From Streptomyces sp. SID9727 (lineage in GTDB: Bacteria; Actinomycetota; Actinomycetes; Streptomycetales; Streptomycetaceae): DNA of 45,407 bases. Made by a program: the position numbers and the translations under genes. The notes beneath the pieces were generated by a model, which was given only the letters and a program-made list of their open reading frames with translations, had not been told where the DNA came from and made no database searches. How positions within the stretch are numbered: position 1 is the stretch's first letter; each line of letters starts with the position of its first letter. The stretch is taken from NCBI RefSeq assembly GCF_010550605.1, contig NZ_JAAGNI010000524.1:1-45407 (forward strand), written 5' to 3'. Positions 14,155 through 21,781 of this stretch are shown piece after piece.

Positions 14155-15708
14155 ATGAACCACCCCCGCCCTCTTCCGGGGCTGGACGAATCCTTCTGGA
14201 TGGACAGCACCGACGCACCCGAGCACCCGCCCCTGGCGTCGGACACCGATGCGGACGTCGTCGTGATCGGCGGCGGCATCGCGGGCCTGAGCACGGCGTG
14301 GGAGCTCAGCCGGGCCGGCCGGAACGTCGTGGTCCTGGAGGCGGACCGCATCGCCGCCGGGGTGACCGGCTACACGACGGCCAAGGTCTCCGCCCTCCAG
14401 TCGCTGGTGTACGACCGGTTGCGGCGGACCCGGGGCGCGGACGCCACCCGGCTGTTCGCGGCCTCGCAGTTGGACGCGGTGGACCGGGTGGCCGGGATCG
14501 TGGAGGAGCTGGATATCGCGTGCGACCTGGAGCGGGTGAGCGCGTACAGCTACGCGGCCGGTGCGGAGTCCCGGCACCTGGTCGAGGCGGAGGCGCGCGC
14601 CGCCGCCGACGCGGGGCTCGATGTCGCGTACGTCTCCGATACGGAACTGCCGTTCGCGATCGGCGGGGCGGTCCGTGCGGACGGCCAGGCCCAGTTCCAC
14701 CCGCGCAAGTACCTGCTGGCGCTGGCCCGGGATCTGGTCGCACGGGGCGGCCGCGTCTTCGAGCGCAGCCGGGTGACCGGGCTGTCCGAGGGGACTCCGT
14801 GCCGGGTGACCACCGAGTCGGGGCGGAGCGTGACGGCCCGTGACGTGGTCGTCGCGACGCACTACCCGGTCTTCGACCGCGCGATGCTGTTCGCCCGGCT
14901 CTCGCCCCGGCGGGAACTGGTGGTCGCCGCCCCCATCCCCGCGGACCTGGCGCCGAAGGGCATGTACATCACCGAGGACGAGGGGAAGCGCTCGGTGCGC
15001 TCCACCCCGTTCGACGACGGCCGCCGCCTGCTGATCGTGACCGGGGAGAGCTTCACTCCGGGCACCGGTGACCCCTCCGAGCGGTTCCGGCGGCTGGACG
15101 CCTGGATGCACGAGCGGTTCCCGGCGGCCGGTCCGACCGCGTACCGGTGGGCGGCGCAGGACAACGACCCCAGCGATACGGTCCCGTTGATCGGGCCGTT
15201 CCACATCGGGGCCCGGCACACGTATGTGGCGACCGGGTTCGGCGGCTGGGGGATGACCGGCGGGGTGCTCGCCGGCCGGCTGCTGACCTCGCTCATCGCG
15301 GACGGCGTGCCGCCACTGCCGTGGGCGGAGCTGTACGACCCCCGGCGGCTGGGGAGCGCGGTGCGCGAGGCCGGGTCGCTGCTCGGGGCGCAAACGGAGG
15401 TGGCGAAGCACTTCGTCGGCGACCGGCTGCGCGTCAGCCACCTGGACTCGGTGAGCCAGGTGGTTCCGGGCACGGGGGCGGTGGTCCGGGTGGAGGGGCG
15501 TCGCTGCGCCGTGTACCGGGAGCCGGACGGCACGGTACGGGCGGTCTCCGCGCGGTGCACGCATCTGGGGTGCCTGGTCGCGTTCAACGAGGCGGAGACG
15601 GCGTGGGAGTGCCCGTGCCACGGTTCGCGCTTCGGCGTCGACGGCGCGGTGCTCCAGGGCCCGGCGGTACGGCCGCTGGAGGTGCTTGACCCCGGCGACG
15701 GGACGTGA
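14155..15708 (+). CDS. FAD-dependent oxidoreductase with C-terminal Rieske [2Fe-2S] domain
   Basis: The 517-residue protein starts at the ATG at 14155, with GGGAGAG about 7 bases upstream. Residues 34-50 (DVVVIGGGIAGLSTAWE) form the dinucleotide-binding fold of a DAO/glycine-oxidase-type flavoprotein. The C-terminal 60 residues carry a complete Rieske site: Cys468-x-His470 (CTHLGC) and Cys486-x-x-His489 (CPCHG). FAD amine oxidase plus Rieske fusions are widespread in soil bacteria, but their substrate is usually unknown. The Rieske centre could pass electrons from the flavin to an outside partner. The FemABX gene converges from the other side 2 bases after the stop. Confidence 0.92.
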   Translation: MNHPRPLPGLDESFWMDSTDAPEHPPLASDTDADVVVIGGGIAGLSTAWELSRAGRNVVVLEADRIAAGVTGYTTAKVSALQSLVYDRLRRTRGADATRLFAASQLDAVDRVAGIVEELDIACDLERVSAYSYAAGAESRHLVEAEARAAADAGLDVAYVSDTELPFAIGGAVRADGQAQFHPRKYLLALARDLVARGGRVFERSRVTGLSEGTPCRVTTESGRSVTARDVVVATHYPVFDRAMLFARLSPRRELVVAAPIPADLAPKGMYITEDEGKRSVRSTPFDDGRRLLIVTGESFTPGTGDPSERFRRLDAWMHERFPAAGPTAYRWAAQDNDPSDTVPLIGPFHIGARHTYVATGFGGWGMTGGVLAGRLLTSLIADGVPPLPWAELYDPRRLGSAVREAGSLLGAQTEVAKHFVGDRLRVSHLDSVSQVVPGTGAVVRVEGRRCAVYREPDGTVRAVSARCTHLGCLVAFNEAETAWECPCHGSRFGVDGAVLQGPAVRPLEVLDPGDGT

Positions 15709-15709
15709 G

Positions 15710-16831
15710 CTACCGCCGCGCCATGTAGAGGCTGAACGCCTTGTGCAGGACCTTGTTGAGCGGGTAGTCCCACTCGCCGACGTACTCGGCGGCCCGGCCC
15801 CCGGTGCCGGCCTTGAAGCGGAGCAGGCCGAGCAGGTGGTTGCCCTCGTCCAGGGTGTCGGTGGTGCCCCGGAAGTCGTAGACGTGGGCGCCCATGGCGT
15901 GGGCGTCGCGGATCATCTGCCACTGGATGGCGTTGTTGGGCTGGACCTCGCGCCTGCGGCTGGTGGACGCCCCGTACGAGTACCAGACGTGACCGCCGAC
16001 GGTGAGCATGGTGGCGGCGGCCAGTACCTCGCCGTCGTGCGCGGCGAGGTACAGCCTCATCCGGTCGGGGTGCTCGGCGGTGAGCGCCTTCCACATGCGC
16101 TGGAAGTACGCCAGGGGGCGGGGGATGAACCGGTCGCGCTCGGCGGTCTCGGTGTAGAGCGTGTAGAAGGTGTCCAGATCGGCGTAGTCGCCCTGGACGA
16201 CTTTGACACCGGCCTTGTCCGCCTTCTTGATGTTGCGGCGCCACAGTTGGTTGAACCCGGCCAGGATGTCGTCGGGCGAGCGGCCGGCGAGCGGGAGCTG
16301 GAAGACGTAACGCGGCTGGCCGGCGGCGAATCCGTCCGCGCTGTCGCCGCCGGACCGCTGCCAGCCCATGTCCCGCAGACGGTCCGTCAGCGCGAAGGCG
16401 CGCGGGTCCTGTGCGGTGGGTGCGACCTCGCCGAGGCGGTGGGCCGACGGGTCGGCGATGGCCTCCTTCACGGTGGCCGCGTCCCAGCGGCGGGCGACGA
16501 CGGGCGGGCCCATCCTCACGGTGAACGCGCCCTGCCCCTTGAGGTGGTCCAGGAGCGGGTCGAGCCACCGGCCGAGGTCGTCGTCGTACCAGTCGATGAC
16601 GGGGCCCTCGGGGAGGTAGGCGAAGTGGCGCTTGATCTTCGGCAGCGGCCGGTACAGGACCAGGGCGGTGCCGGTGATCCGGCCGGAGCCGTCGGTCCAG
16701 CCGAGGCTCTCGGCCCGCCAGTCGGGCTTCACGTCGCCCCAGGACGGCACCTGCAGGTGGCTCGCGGACGGCAGACTGTCCACGTACGCCAGGTGCTCGT
16801 CCCGGCTGATCGTCCTCAGTCGGAGGTTCAT
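15710..16831 (-). CDS. FemABX-family peptidoglycan-bridge aminoacyltransferase
   Basis: This 373-residue protein matches the FemA/FemX GNAT-like fold. It has an N-terminal SHLQVPSWGDVK segment, the central FNQLWRRNIKKADKAG motif, and the C-terminal EYVGEWDYPLNKVLHKAFSLY typical of FemX from actinobacteria. The family transfers an amino acid, often glycine in streptomycetes, from aminoacyl-tRNA to the lipid II stem peptide. The start MNLRLRTIS at 16831 has GAGGAG about 9 bases upstream. There is no signal peptide, as expected for an enzyme working on the cytoplasmic face. The specific amino acid cannot be read from sequence. Confidence 0.92.
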   Translation of the reverse strand: MNLRLRTISRDEHLAYVDSLPSASHLQVPSWGDVKPDWRAESLGWTDGSGRITGTALVLYRPLPKIKRHFAYLPEGPVIDWYDDDLGRWLDPLLDHLKGQGAFTVRMGPPVVARRWDAATVKEAIADPSAHRLGEVAPTAQDPRAFALTDRLRDMGWQRSGGDSADGFAAGQPRYVFQLPLAGRSPDDILAGFNQLWRRNIKKADKAGVKVVQGDYADLDTFYTLYTETAERDRFIPRPLAYFQRMWKALTAEHPDRMRLYLAAHDGEVLAAATMLTVGGHVWYSYGASTSRRREVQPNNAIQWQMIRDAHAMGAHVYDFRGTTDTLDEGNHLLGLLRFKAGTGGRAAEYVGEWDYPLNKVLHKAFSLYMARR

Positions 16832-16922
16832 CGGTCTGCTCCTCGCCCACGGGTCGTGATCCTTCGGCAGCCTACTGGCGGTCGCCTCGGCCCACGACGC
16901 GAGCGGGCGTTCGAGCGAGGGC

Positions 16923-18299
16923 TCACCGCCGGGGCAGCAACGACGCCGGGACCAGGCCCAGCGCGGCGAGCGCCGCCACCGCGGGCAGCGCATGGGCCAG
17001 GGCGAGGTCCGTTGCCGGAAGGGCCGGGTGGGCGGGGGCGGTGACGGCCGACGGGGTGAGCGGCATCAGTCCGGCGGCCACGGCGATCCCGAGGGCGGGG
17101 CCCACGTTCATGGCGGTCTGCTTGAGGCCGCCGACCACCCCGGCGTACCCGGGCGGCGCGTCCCCGACGACGGTCCCGGTGGCAGTGACCATGACGGCGG
17201 TGAAGCCCGCGCCCAGCACCGCGAGGACGAGACCGGTCTGCCACGCGGGCCCCGGGCGGGAAAGGCCCAGCACCGCCAGGACGACGCACAGCTGACCGGT
17301 GGTCGCGGTGCGGCGCGGCCCGAGGCGGCCGAGCGCGGCCGAGGCCGCGGGCGCTCCGGCGATCATGAGCAGGGTCAGCGGCAGGCAGCGCAGCCCGGTG
17401 GTGAGGGGATCGAGGCCGAGCCCCTGCTGGAGGTGGAACGTGACGACGAACAGCGCGCCGAACAGGCCGCCGGAGGTGGTGAGGAGCAGCGCCATCGAGG
17501 CCGTCACGGGCACCGAGCGCGTCACCGCCGGGGGCACGACCGGCTGGGCGCTGCGGCGTTCGTACGCGATGAGCGCCGCCCCGAGGAGCAGGCTCAGCAG
17601 CAGGCCGAGCCCCGTCCGGGTGCCGGTCCATCCCTCGTCGGGGATGCCGGCCAGGGTGTGGACGAGGGCGGCGAGCGCGGCGGCGAGCAGGGCGCCGGCG
17701 GCGAGGTCGAACCGCCGGTGCGCGGCGCGCGGCACTTCGGGGGTCCGCACGGTGAGGGTGAGCGCGGCGATGACCAGGGCGGCCGGGATGTTGATCAGGA
17801 AGACGGCGCGCCAGCCCCAGTGCGTGACGAGGGCTCCGCCGAGCACCGGACCGGCTGCCGCGGCGACTCCGATCGCGCTGGTGCGGGCGGCGACGGCCCG
17901 GCCGAGGCGGTCGGCGGGCTGGACGAGCCTGAGCAGGGCGAGCGTCGCCGGTTGCAGGAGCGCGCCGAACACCCCCTGCACGGCGCGCAGGGCGATCACG
18001 AGTCCGATGCCCTGGGCGAGCGCGATGCCGGCCGACGCGGCGCCGAAGCCGAGCACCCCGACGCACAGCAGCCGCCGGTGTCCGTACCGGTCCCCGAGCC
18101 GTCCGGCGATCACCAGGAGGGCGGCGACCGCGAGGAGGTAGGCGGTGCTCGTCCACTGCACCTCGGCGACGGTCGCCCCGAGGTCGCCGCGCAGGTCCGG
18201 CTGGGCGACGAGCAGCACGGTGCCGTCCAGGGCGACGATCATCGCGCCCGCCACCGAAGCGAGGAGCGCGGCGCGGGGCCGTGGGGCGGTGAGGGTCAC
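16923..18299 (-). CDS. MFS drug efflux transporter (DHA2/EmrB-QacA type)
   Basis: The 458-residue protein is almost entirely hydrophobic helices. It carries the DHA2 signature ALDGTVLLVAQPDL (about 23-36), motif A GRLGDRYGHRR (66-76), and a motif-C-like AAAAGPVLGGALVTHWGWR. Its length suits 12-14 transmembrane segments. It starts at a GTG whose bases overlap the stop of the upstream tetR gene (GTGA), so the two are translationally coupled. A divergent-acting TetR and its paired operators suggest the pump is induced by its own substrate, probably a toxic small molecule. The substrate is unknown. Confidence 0.93.
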   Translation of the reverse strand: MTLTAPRPRAALLASVAGAMIVALDGTVLLVAQPDLRGDLGATVAEVQWTSTAYLLAVAALLVIAGRLGDRYGHRRLLCVGVLGFGAASAGIALAQGIGLVIALRAVQGVFGALLQPATLALLRLVQPADRLGRAVAARTSAIGVAAAAGPVLGGALVTHWGWRAVFLINIPAALVIAALTLTVRTPEVPRAAHRRFDLAAGALLAAALAALVHTLAGIPDEGWTGTRTGLGLLLSLLLGAALIAYERRSAQPVVPPAVTRSVPVTASMALLLTTSGGLFGALFVVTFHLQQGLGLDPLTTGLRCLPLTLLMIAGAPAASAALGRLGPRRTATTGQLCVVLAVLGLSRPGPAWQTGLVLAVLGAGFTAVMVTATGTVVGDAPPGYAGVVGGLKQTAMNVGPALGIAVAAGLMPLTPSAVTAPAHPALPATDLALAHALPAVAALAALGLVPASLLPRR

Positions 18300-18949
18300 G
18301 CGTCCGCCCGGCCGAGGTGGGCGTCGAGCGCCGCCGCGACGAGCTGGTCCGGTCCCTCGGCCGCGCCGGGAAAGGCCAGTTGGAGGCTGCCATTCGCCCG
18401 GAGCACGGCGATGCCGTGCAGGTTGGTCCAGAGGGCGGCCGCGGTCAGGGCCGGCGGCGGGGCGGAGTCGTACGAGGGTCCGGTGCCGTGCTTCGTCCGG
18501 TGGGCGCGGTCCTGGGCGACGAGCTCGACGAGCCGCGCGAACAGCGGCAGGGTCGACTCGCGCAGACGCGGGCCGGGCACGTCCGCGTCACTCGCATGGG
18601 CCTCGCTGTCGAGCAGGTCGTGGCGGAACATCAGCTCGAACATCCCGCCGTACTCCGCCGCGTAGTCCAGGAACGCGTCGGCGAGGCTCCGTAGCTGGTC
18701 ACGCGGTGTCCCGGCGTCTTCGGCCGCCGCCGCGAACCGGGCGGCGAGGTCGGTGAAGCCGCGCCGGGCGATGGCGGAGAGCAGGGCGTGGTGGGTGGGG
18801 AAGTAGCGGCGCGGGGCGCCGTGGGAGACCCCGGCGCGGCGGGCGATCTCACGCAGGCCGAGCGACGCGGATCCTTCCGTCATGACGAGGTCGACACCTG
18901 CGTCGATCAGGCGTTCGCGCAAGGAGTGGGCTGGGTGTCCTTGATTCAT
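18296..18949 (-). CDS. TetR-family transcriptional regulator
   Basis: The N-terminal helix-turn-helix is clear (GLREIARRAGVSHGAPRRYF), followed by a C-terminal ligand domain with a WTNLHG motif like the WHG subgroup. I chose the ATG at 18949, giving 217 residues. A GTG two codons upstream (18955) is also in frame, but it falls inside the operator. No Shine-Dalgarno sequence precedes either. The first perfect palindrome ends on the A of the ATG, which fits a leaderless mRNA. The gene overlaps the MFS transporter gene by 4 bases. It is expected to repress itself, the pump, and possibly the divergent gas-vesicle operon. Confidence 0.93.
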   Translation of the reverse strand: MNQGHPAHSLRERLIDAGVDLVMTEGSASLGLREIARRAGVSHGAPRRYFPTHHALLSAIARRGFTDLAARFAAAAEDAGTPRDQLRSLADAFLDYAAEYGGMFELMFRHDLLDSEAHASDADVPGPRLRESTLPLFARLVELVAQDRAHRTKHGTGPSYDSAPPPALTAAALWTNLHGIAVLRANGSLQLAFPGAAEGPDQLVAAALDAHLGRADA

Positions 18950-18985
18950 AGACACTGTCTACCAGGCCTGCGTAGACAGTGTCTA
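18949..18985. promoter_or_regulatory. Twin 13-bp TetR operators overlapping a leaderless promoter
   Basis: TAGACACTGTCTA (18949-18961) and TAGACAGTGTCTA (18973-18985) are each TAGACA-N-TGTCTA palindromes with centres 24 bases apart. On the minus strand, TAGACA of one copy and TAGACA of the other are separated by 18 bases and so sit as -35 (compare TTGACA) and -10 elements. The start codon lies 7 bases after the second hexamer. Because the pair is symmetric, the plus strand carries the same arrangement pointing at gvpO. The -10 lacks the final T of the consensus. Confidence 0.75.
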
Positions 18986-19073
18986 CACCTTGCGCGTGGC
19001 ACCACCGCGGGGCGCGCACCCCGATGCGCTCGCCCAAGATGCGGGGGCGGCGGGAGTGAGCAGACTGGGTCCC

Positions 19074-19394
19074 ATGGCAGATCAGCGGCGCTCCCAGGCG
19101 GGAACCACGAAAACGGCGACCAAGCGGCGTGCCCCGTCCGCACGGGGCCCCGAGCACGCGGCCCGTGCTGCCATCCAGAGTCTGGAAGGCCTCATCGACC
19201 ACCACGCGGAGGGCGTGTCCGCCGTCCGGCGCACCGACGACGGCTGGTGCGTCGTCGTGGACGTTCTCGAAGTGCCCCGGATTCCGGACACCACGAGCCT
19301 CCTCGCCTCCTACGAGGTGCAGCTCGACCGGTCCGGCGAGCTCCTGGAGTACCGCAGGGTCCGCCGGTACCGCCGGGGCGCCGCCGACGAATGA
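19074..19394 (+). CDS. gvpO: Gas vesicle protein GvpO
   Basis: This 106-residue protein has a basic N-terminus (MADQRRSQAGTTK) followed by the GvpO core with GWCVVVDVLEVPRIPDTTSLL and a charged YEVQLDRSGELLEYRRVRRY end. GvpO is a conserved but poorly understood gas-vesicle component first noted in haloarchaea. It heads the operon, 33 bases before gvpA. The start is uncertain: the ATG at 19074 has no strong ribosome binding site, and a GTG at 19056 is an alternative. The 5' region is shared with the divergent tetR gene. Confidence 0.9.
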   Translation: MADQRRSQAGTTKTATKRRAPSARGPEHAARAAIQSLEGLIDHHAEGVSAVRRTDDGWCVVVDVLEVPRIPDTTSLLASYEVQLDRSGELLEYRRVRRYRRGAADE

Positions 19395-19427
19395 GCGGCG
19401 TCCACTCCCCTGCCGGAAGGACTTTTC

Positions 19428-19868
19428 ATGACCGCGACCACCTACTCGGACGAAGTCGTCGCCTGCCCGCCGCGCGCCGGCACCCTGTACGACGTCCTGG
19501 AGCTGATCCTCGACCGGGGCATGGTGATCGATGTCTTCATCAGGGTCTCCCTGGTCGGCATCGAGATCCTGAAGATAGACGCGCGCATCGTCGTCGCGAG
19601 CGTGGACACGTATCTGCGGTTCGCCGAGGCGTGCAACCGGCTGGACCTCGAACGGGACTCCGGCAGCACCACGGTTCCGGAGCTGATCGGCGGCGGTGCC
19701 GTCAAGTCGATCGGCAAGCGGAAGGTGCGCAGGGCCGCCGAGTCGGTGGGCGACACCGTGCGCAAGGCGGTCGGCGGGGACGACGACGAGGAGCCGGAGG
19801 AGCGGCCGAAGAAGCGGCGCGCCCCGGCGCGCGGCAGCGAGAGCCGGCGCCGCCGAGCGGAGGCGTGA
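19428..19868 (+). CDS. gvpA: Gas vesicle structural protein GvpA with extended charged tail
   Basis: Residues 18-70 are the conserved GvpA fold, including LYDVLELILDRGMVIDVF, SLVGIEILKIDARIVVASVDTYL and RFAEA. GvpA assembles as a helical rib shell that excludes water and holds gas. The classic protein is about 70-75 residues, while this one is 146. The extra half (about 76-146) is hydrophilic, first Gly/Lys/Arg-rich, then acidic (DDDEEPEE), then very Arg-rich at the end. GGAAGG lies upstream of the ATG at 19428. GvpF starts 3 bases after the stop. Confidence 0.95.
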   Translation: MTATTYSDEVVACPPRAGTLYDVLELILDRGMVIDVFIRVSLVGIEILKIDARIVVASVDTYLRFAEACNRLDLERDSGSTTVPELIGGGAVKSIGKRKVRRAAESVGDTVRKAVGGDDDEEPEERPKKRRAPARGSESRRRRAEA

Positions 19869-19871
19869 GCG

Positions 19872-20621
19872 GTGACGGCCGACGGTGTGTACGTGTACGC
19901 CATCACCCGGGCTGGGATCACCCTCCCGGACGGGCAGGGCGGTGTGGGCGGTCCGCCCGCCCGTCTGCGGACCGTCCGGCAGGGCCGGCTCGCCGCCGTC
20001 GTCAGCGACGCTCCCCCGGACCTCCGGGCGCGCCGCCGCGATCTGCTCGCCCATCAGGACCTGCTGCTGCGCTTGATGGACGAGGGGCCCGTGCTGCCCA
20101 TGCGGTTCGGCATGGTGGCTCCCGACCAGGCCACCGTCGAGCGGCAGTTGACCGCCGGTGAGGACGGCCATGTTGCGGCCCTGGAGCGGCTCGTCGGATG
20201 CCACGAGATCAACGTGAAGGCGCTGGCGGCCGAGGACGCGCTCGCCGACGTGGTCGCCGAGGACGGCACCGTACGCAAGCTGCGGGAGGCCGCGCGCCGG
20301 CGTCCGGGCTATGAGGCGAGTCTGCGGCTGGGCGAGGCGGTGGCCGCCTCCCTCGCGCGGCGGGCCGCCGACGCGGGGCGGCGGGTGCTGCGGGAGCTGA
20401 CGCCGAGGGCCCGGGCGGTGGCGTCCGGTCCGGAGGTCCAGGGGTGCGCGCTCAATGTGTCGTTCCTGGTGGAGCGCGAGGCCAGTGACGCGTTCCTGGC
20501 GGATGCGCGCCGGTTCGCGGGCGACAACCGCGGTCATGTGCAGCTCCGCCTCGCCGGGCCGCTGCCCTGTTACAGCTTCGTCTCCGCCGAGGCCCGGCCG
20601 GTCCCCGCGGGCGGTGGCTGA
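19872..20621 (+). CDS. gvpF: Gas vesicle protein GvpF (GvpL/GvpF family)
   Basis: The 249-residue protein opens with VYVYAITRAG and contains the family's PVLPMRFGMVAPD stretch (about 74-86) and the closing GPLPCYSFVS. GvpF-type proteins bind GvpA and are thought to help nucleate vesicles or prevent premature aggregation. It starts at a GTG 3 bases after gvpA. It is paralogous to gvpL further along the operon; both share the VYVYA start and the GP-x-PYSF-like end. Confidence 0.94.
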   Translation: MTADGVYVYAITRAGITLPDGQGGVGGPPARLRTVRQGRLAAVVSDAPPDLRARRRDLLAHQDLLLRLMDEGPVLPMRFGMVAPDQATVERQLTAGEDGHVAALERLVGCHEINVKALAAEDALADVVAEDGTVRKLREAARRRPGYEASLRLGEAVAASLARRAADAGRRVLRELTPRARAVASGPEVQGCALNVSFLVEREASDAFLADARRFAGDNRGHVQLRLAGPLPCYSFVSAEARPVPAGGG

Positions 20622-20622
20622 G

Positions 20623-20877
20623 ATGGGCCTCATCACCGGTCTGCTGACGCTGCCCGTCGCGCCCGTGCGGGGGGTGGTGTGGGTGGCGGAGAAGCTGAAC
20701 GACGCCGCCGAGCGGGAGCTGCGCGACCCACGCGTACTCCGCACACAACTGGCTTTACTCAACCAGGAGTTGGAGGCCGGAGACATCACGATCGAGGAAT
20801 TCGAACGGGAAGAGGAGCGGCTGCTCGACCGGCTGCACGCCGTTCGGGCGGACCGAGTGCCAAACGATCGAAGGTGA
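20623..20877 (+). CDS. gvpG: Gas vesicle protein GvpG
   Basis: This 84-residue protein starts MGLITGLLTLPVAPVRGVVWVAEKL and ends in a charged coiled-coil-like helix (NQELEAGDITIEEFEREEERLLDRL), the usual GvpG layout. GvpG is an accessory assembly protein, sometimes found fused or bound to GvpF partners. The ATG at 20623 follows the gvpF stop by one base, and the gene is followed closely by gvpY, so translation is probably coupled. Confidence 0.93.
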   Translation: MGLITGLLTLPVAPVRGVVWVAEKLNDAAERELRDPRVLRTQLALLNQELEAGDITIEEFEREEERLLDRLHAVRADRVPNDRR

Positions 20878-20884
20878 CGTGCTC

Positions 20885-21775
20885 ATGGATGACGAAGCCA
20901 AGGTAGCGCTCGCAGCCGCGGTGGTCGGCGGCTACGTGCTGGGCCGGACCAGGAAGGGCCGGATGGCCCTGACCGTCGCGACCTACCTGGCGGGCCGGAG
21001 GTTCGGGCTCGAACCCCGCCAGCTCGCCGCCGAGGGCGTGCGCCGCCTCGGCGGCGTCCCCCAGGTCGCGGAGCTCCAGGAACAGTTGCGGGGCGAGGTC
21101 ATGGACGCGGGCCGCAAAGCCGTGACGGCGGCGGCGAACCGCGGCATGTCCTCGCTTGCCGACGCGATCGGCGACCGCACCGCCCGGCTCACCGAGGGCC
21201 GGCGCGAGGAGGACGAGGACCAGGACGAGTACGACGACGAGCCGTACGAGGACGAGTACGAGGACGAAGAGGAAGAGGAAGAGCAACCGGAGGACGAAGA
21301 GGAACCGTACGAGGACGACGCCGAGGACGAAGGCGAAGACGAGGACTACGGGGACGAAGACGAGGACGAGGAGGACGAGGAGGACGAGGAGAACGACGAA
21401 GCCCCCGAGCCCCCCGCGAAGAAGGCGTCACCGAAGAAGGCGCCTTCCAAGAAGGCAGCCGCCAAGAGGGCCCCGGCGAAGAAGCAGGCCGCCAAGAAGC
21501 AGGCCGCGAAGAAGCCCGCCCCGGCCAAGAAGGCGGCGCCCGCCAAGAAGACCGCGGCGAAGAAGAGCGCGGACAAGAAGCCCGCGGCGAAGAAGGCGGC
21601 ACCCGCGAAGAAGGCGGCCCGGGCCAAGAAGGCGGCGCCGAAGAAGTCGGCGCCTGCGAAGAAGGCCGCGGCCAAGAAGACCGCCCCGGCGAAGAAGTCC
21701 GCAGCGAAGAAGACATCGCCGTCCAAGTCGGCGTCCAAGCGGACCGCTTCCAAGCGCAGCGACCGTCGGAGGTAG
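20885..21775 (+). CDS. gvpY: GvpY: acidic block joined to histone-H1-like Lys/Ala block
   Basis: GvpY is known from Streptomyces gvp operons by position; its function is unknown. The 296-residue protein has an N-terminal helical part (1-105, with VALAAAVVGGYVLGR resembling a short membrane anchor). This is followed by about 70 residues that are nearly all Asp and Glu (107-175), and then about 120 residues of AKK/APAKK repeats (177-296) like the tail of histone H1 or HupS-type proteins. I prefer the ATG at 20885, since AAGG sits 10 bases upstream; a GTG at 20879 is in frame. The polyampholyte layout suggests intramolecular or intermolecular charge pairing, or nucleic-acid binding. Confidence 0.88.
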   Translation: MDDEAKVALAAAVVGGYVLGRTRKGRMALTVATYLAGRRFGLEPRQLAAEGVRRLGGVPQVAELQEQLRGEVMDAGRKAVTAAANRGMSSLADAIGDRTARLTEGRREEDEDQDEYDDEPYEDEYEDEEEEEEQPEDEEEPYEDDAEDEGEDEDYGDEDEDEEDEEDEENDEAPEPPAKKASPKKAPSKKAAAKRAPAKKQAAKKQAAKKPAPAKKAAPAKKTAAKKSADKKPAAKKAAPAKKAARAKKAAPKKSAPAKKAAAKKTAPAKKSAAKKTSPSKSASKRTASKRSDRRR

Positions 21776-21781
21776 TGAGCC

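Noticed and set aside
12001..15621. Minus-strand open frame of about 1200 codons over the hemerythrin and Rieske genes
   Set aside because: It is antisense to recognisable genes, with Arg/Pro/His-rich composition and no family motif.
14862..16850. Long minus-strand frame spanning the FemABX gene and part of the oxidoreductase
   Set aside because: It is out of frame with the FemABX protein, which has full family motifs in its own frame.
21190..21775. Repetitive GAC/GAG and AAG-GCC runs resembling tandem repeats or a CRISPR-like array
   Set aside because: They are codon-level repeats coding for acidic and Lys/Ala tracts in GvpY, with no fixed repeat length or spacers.
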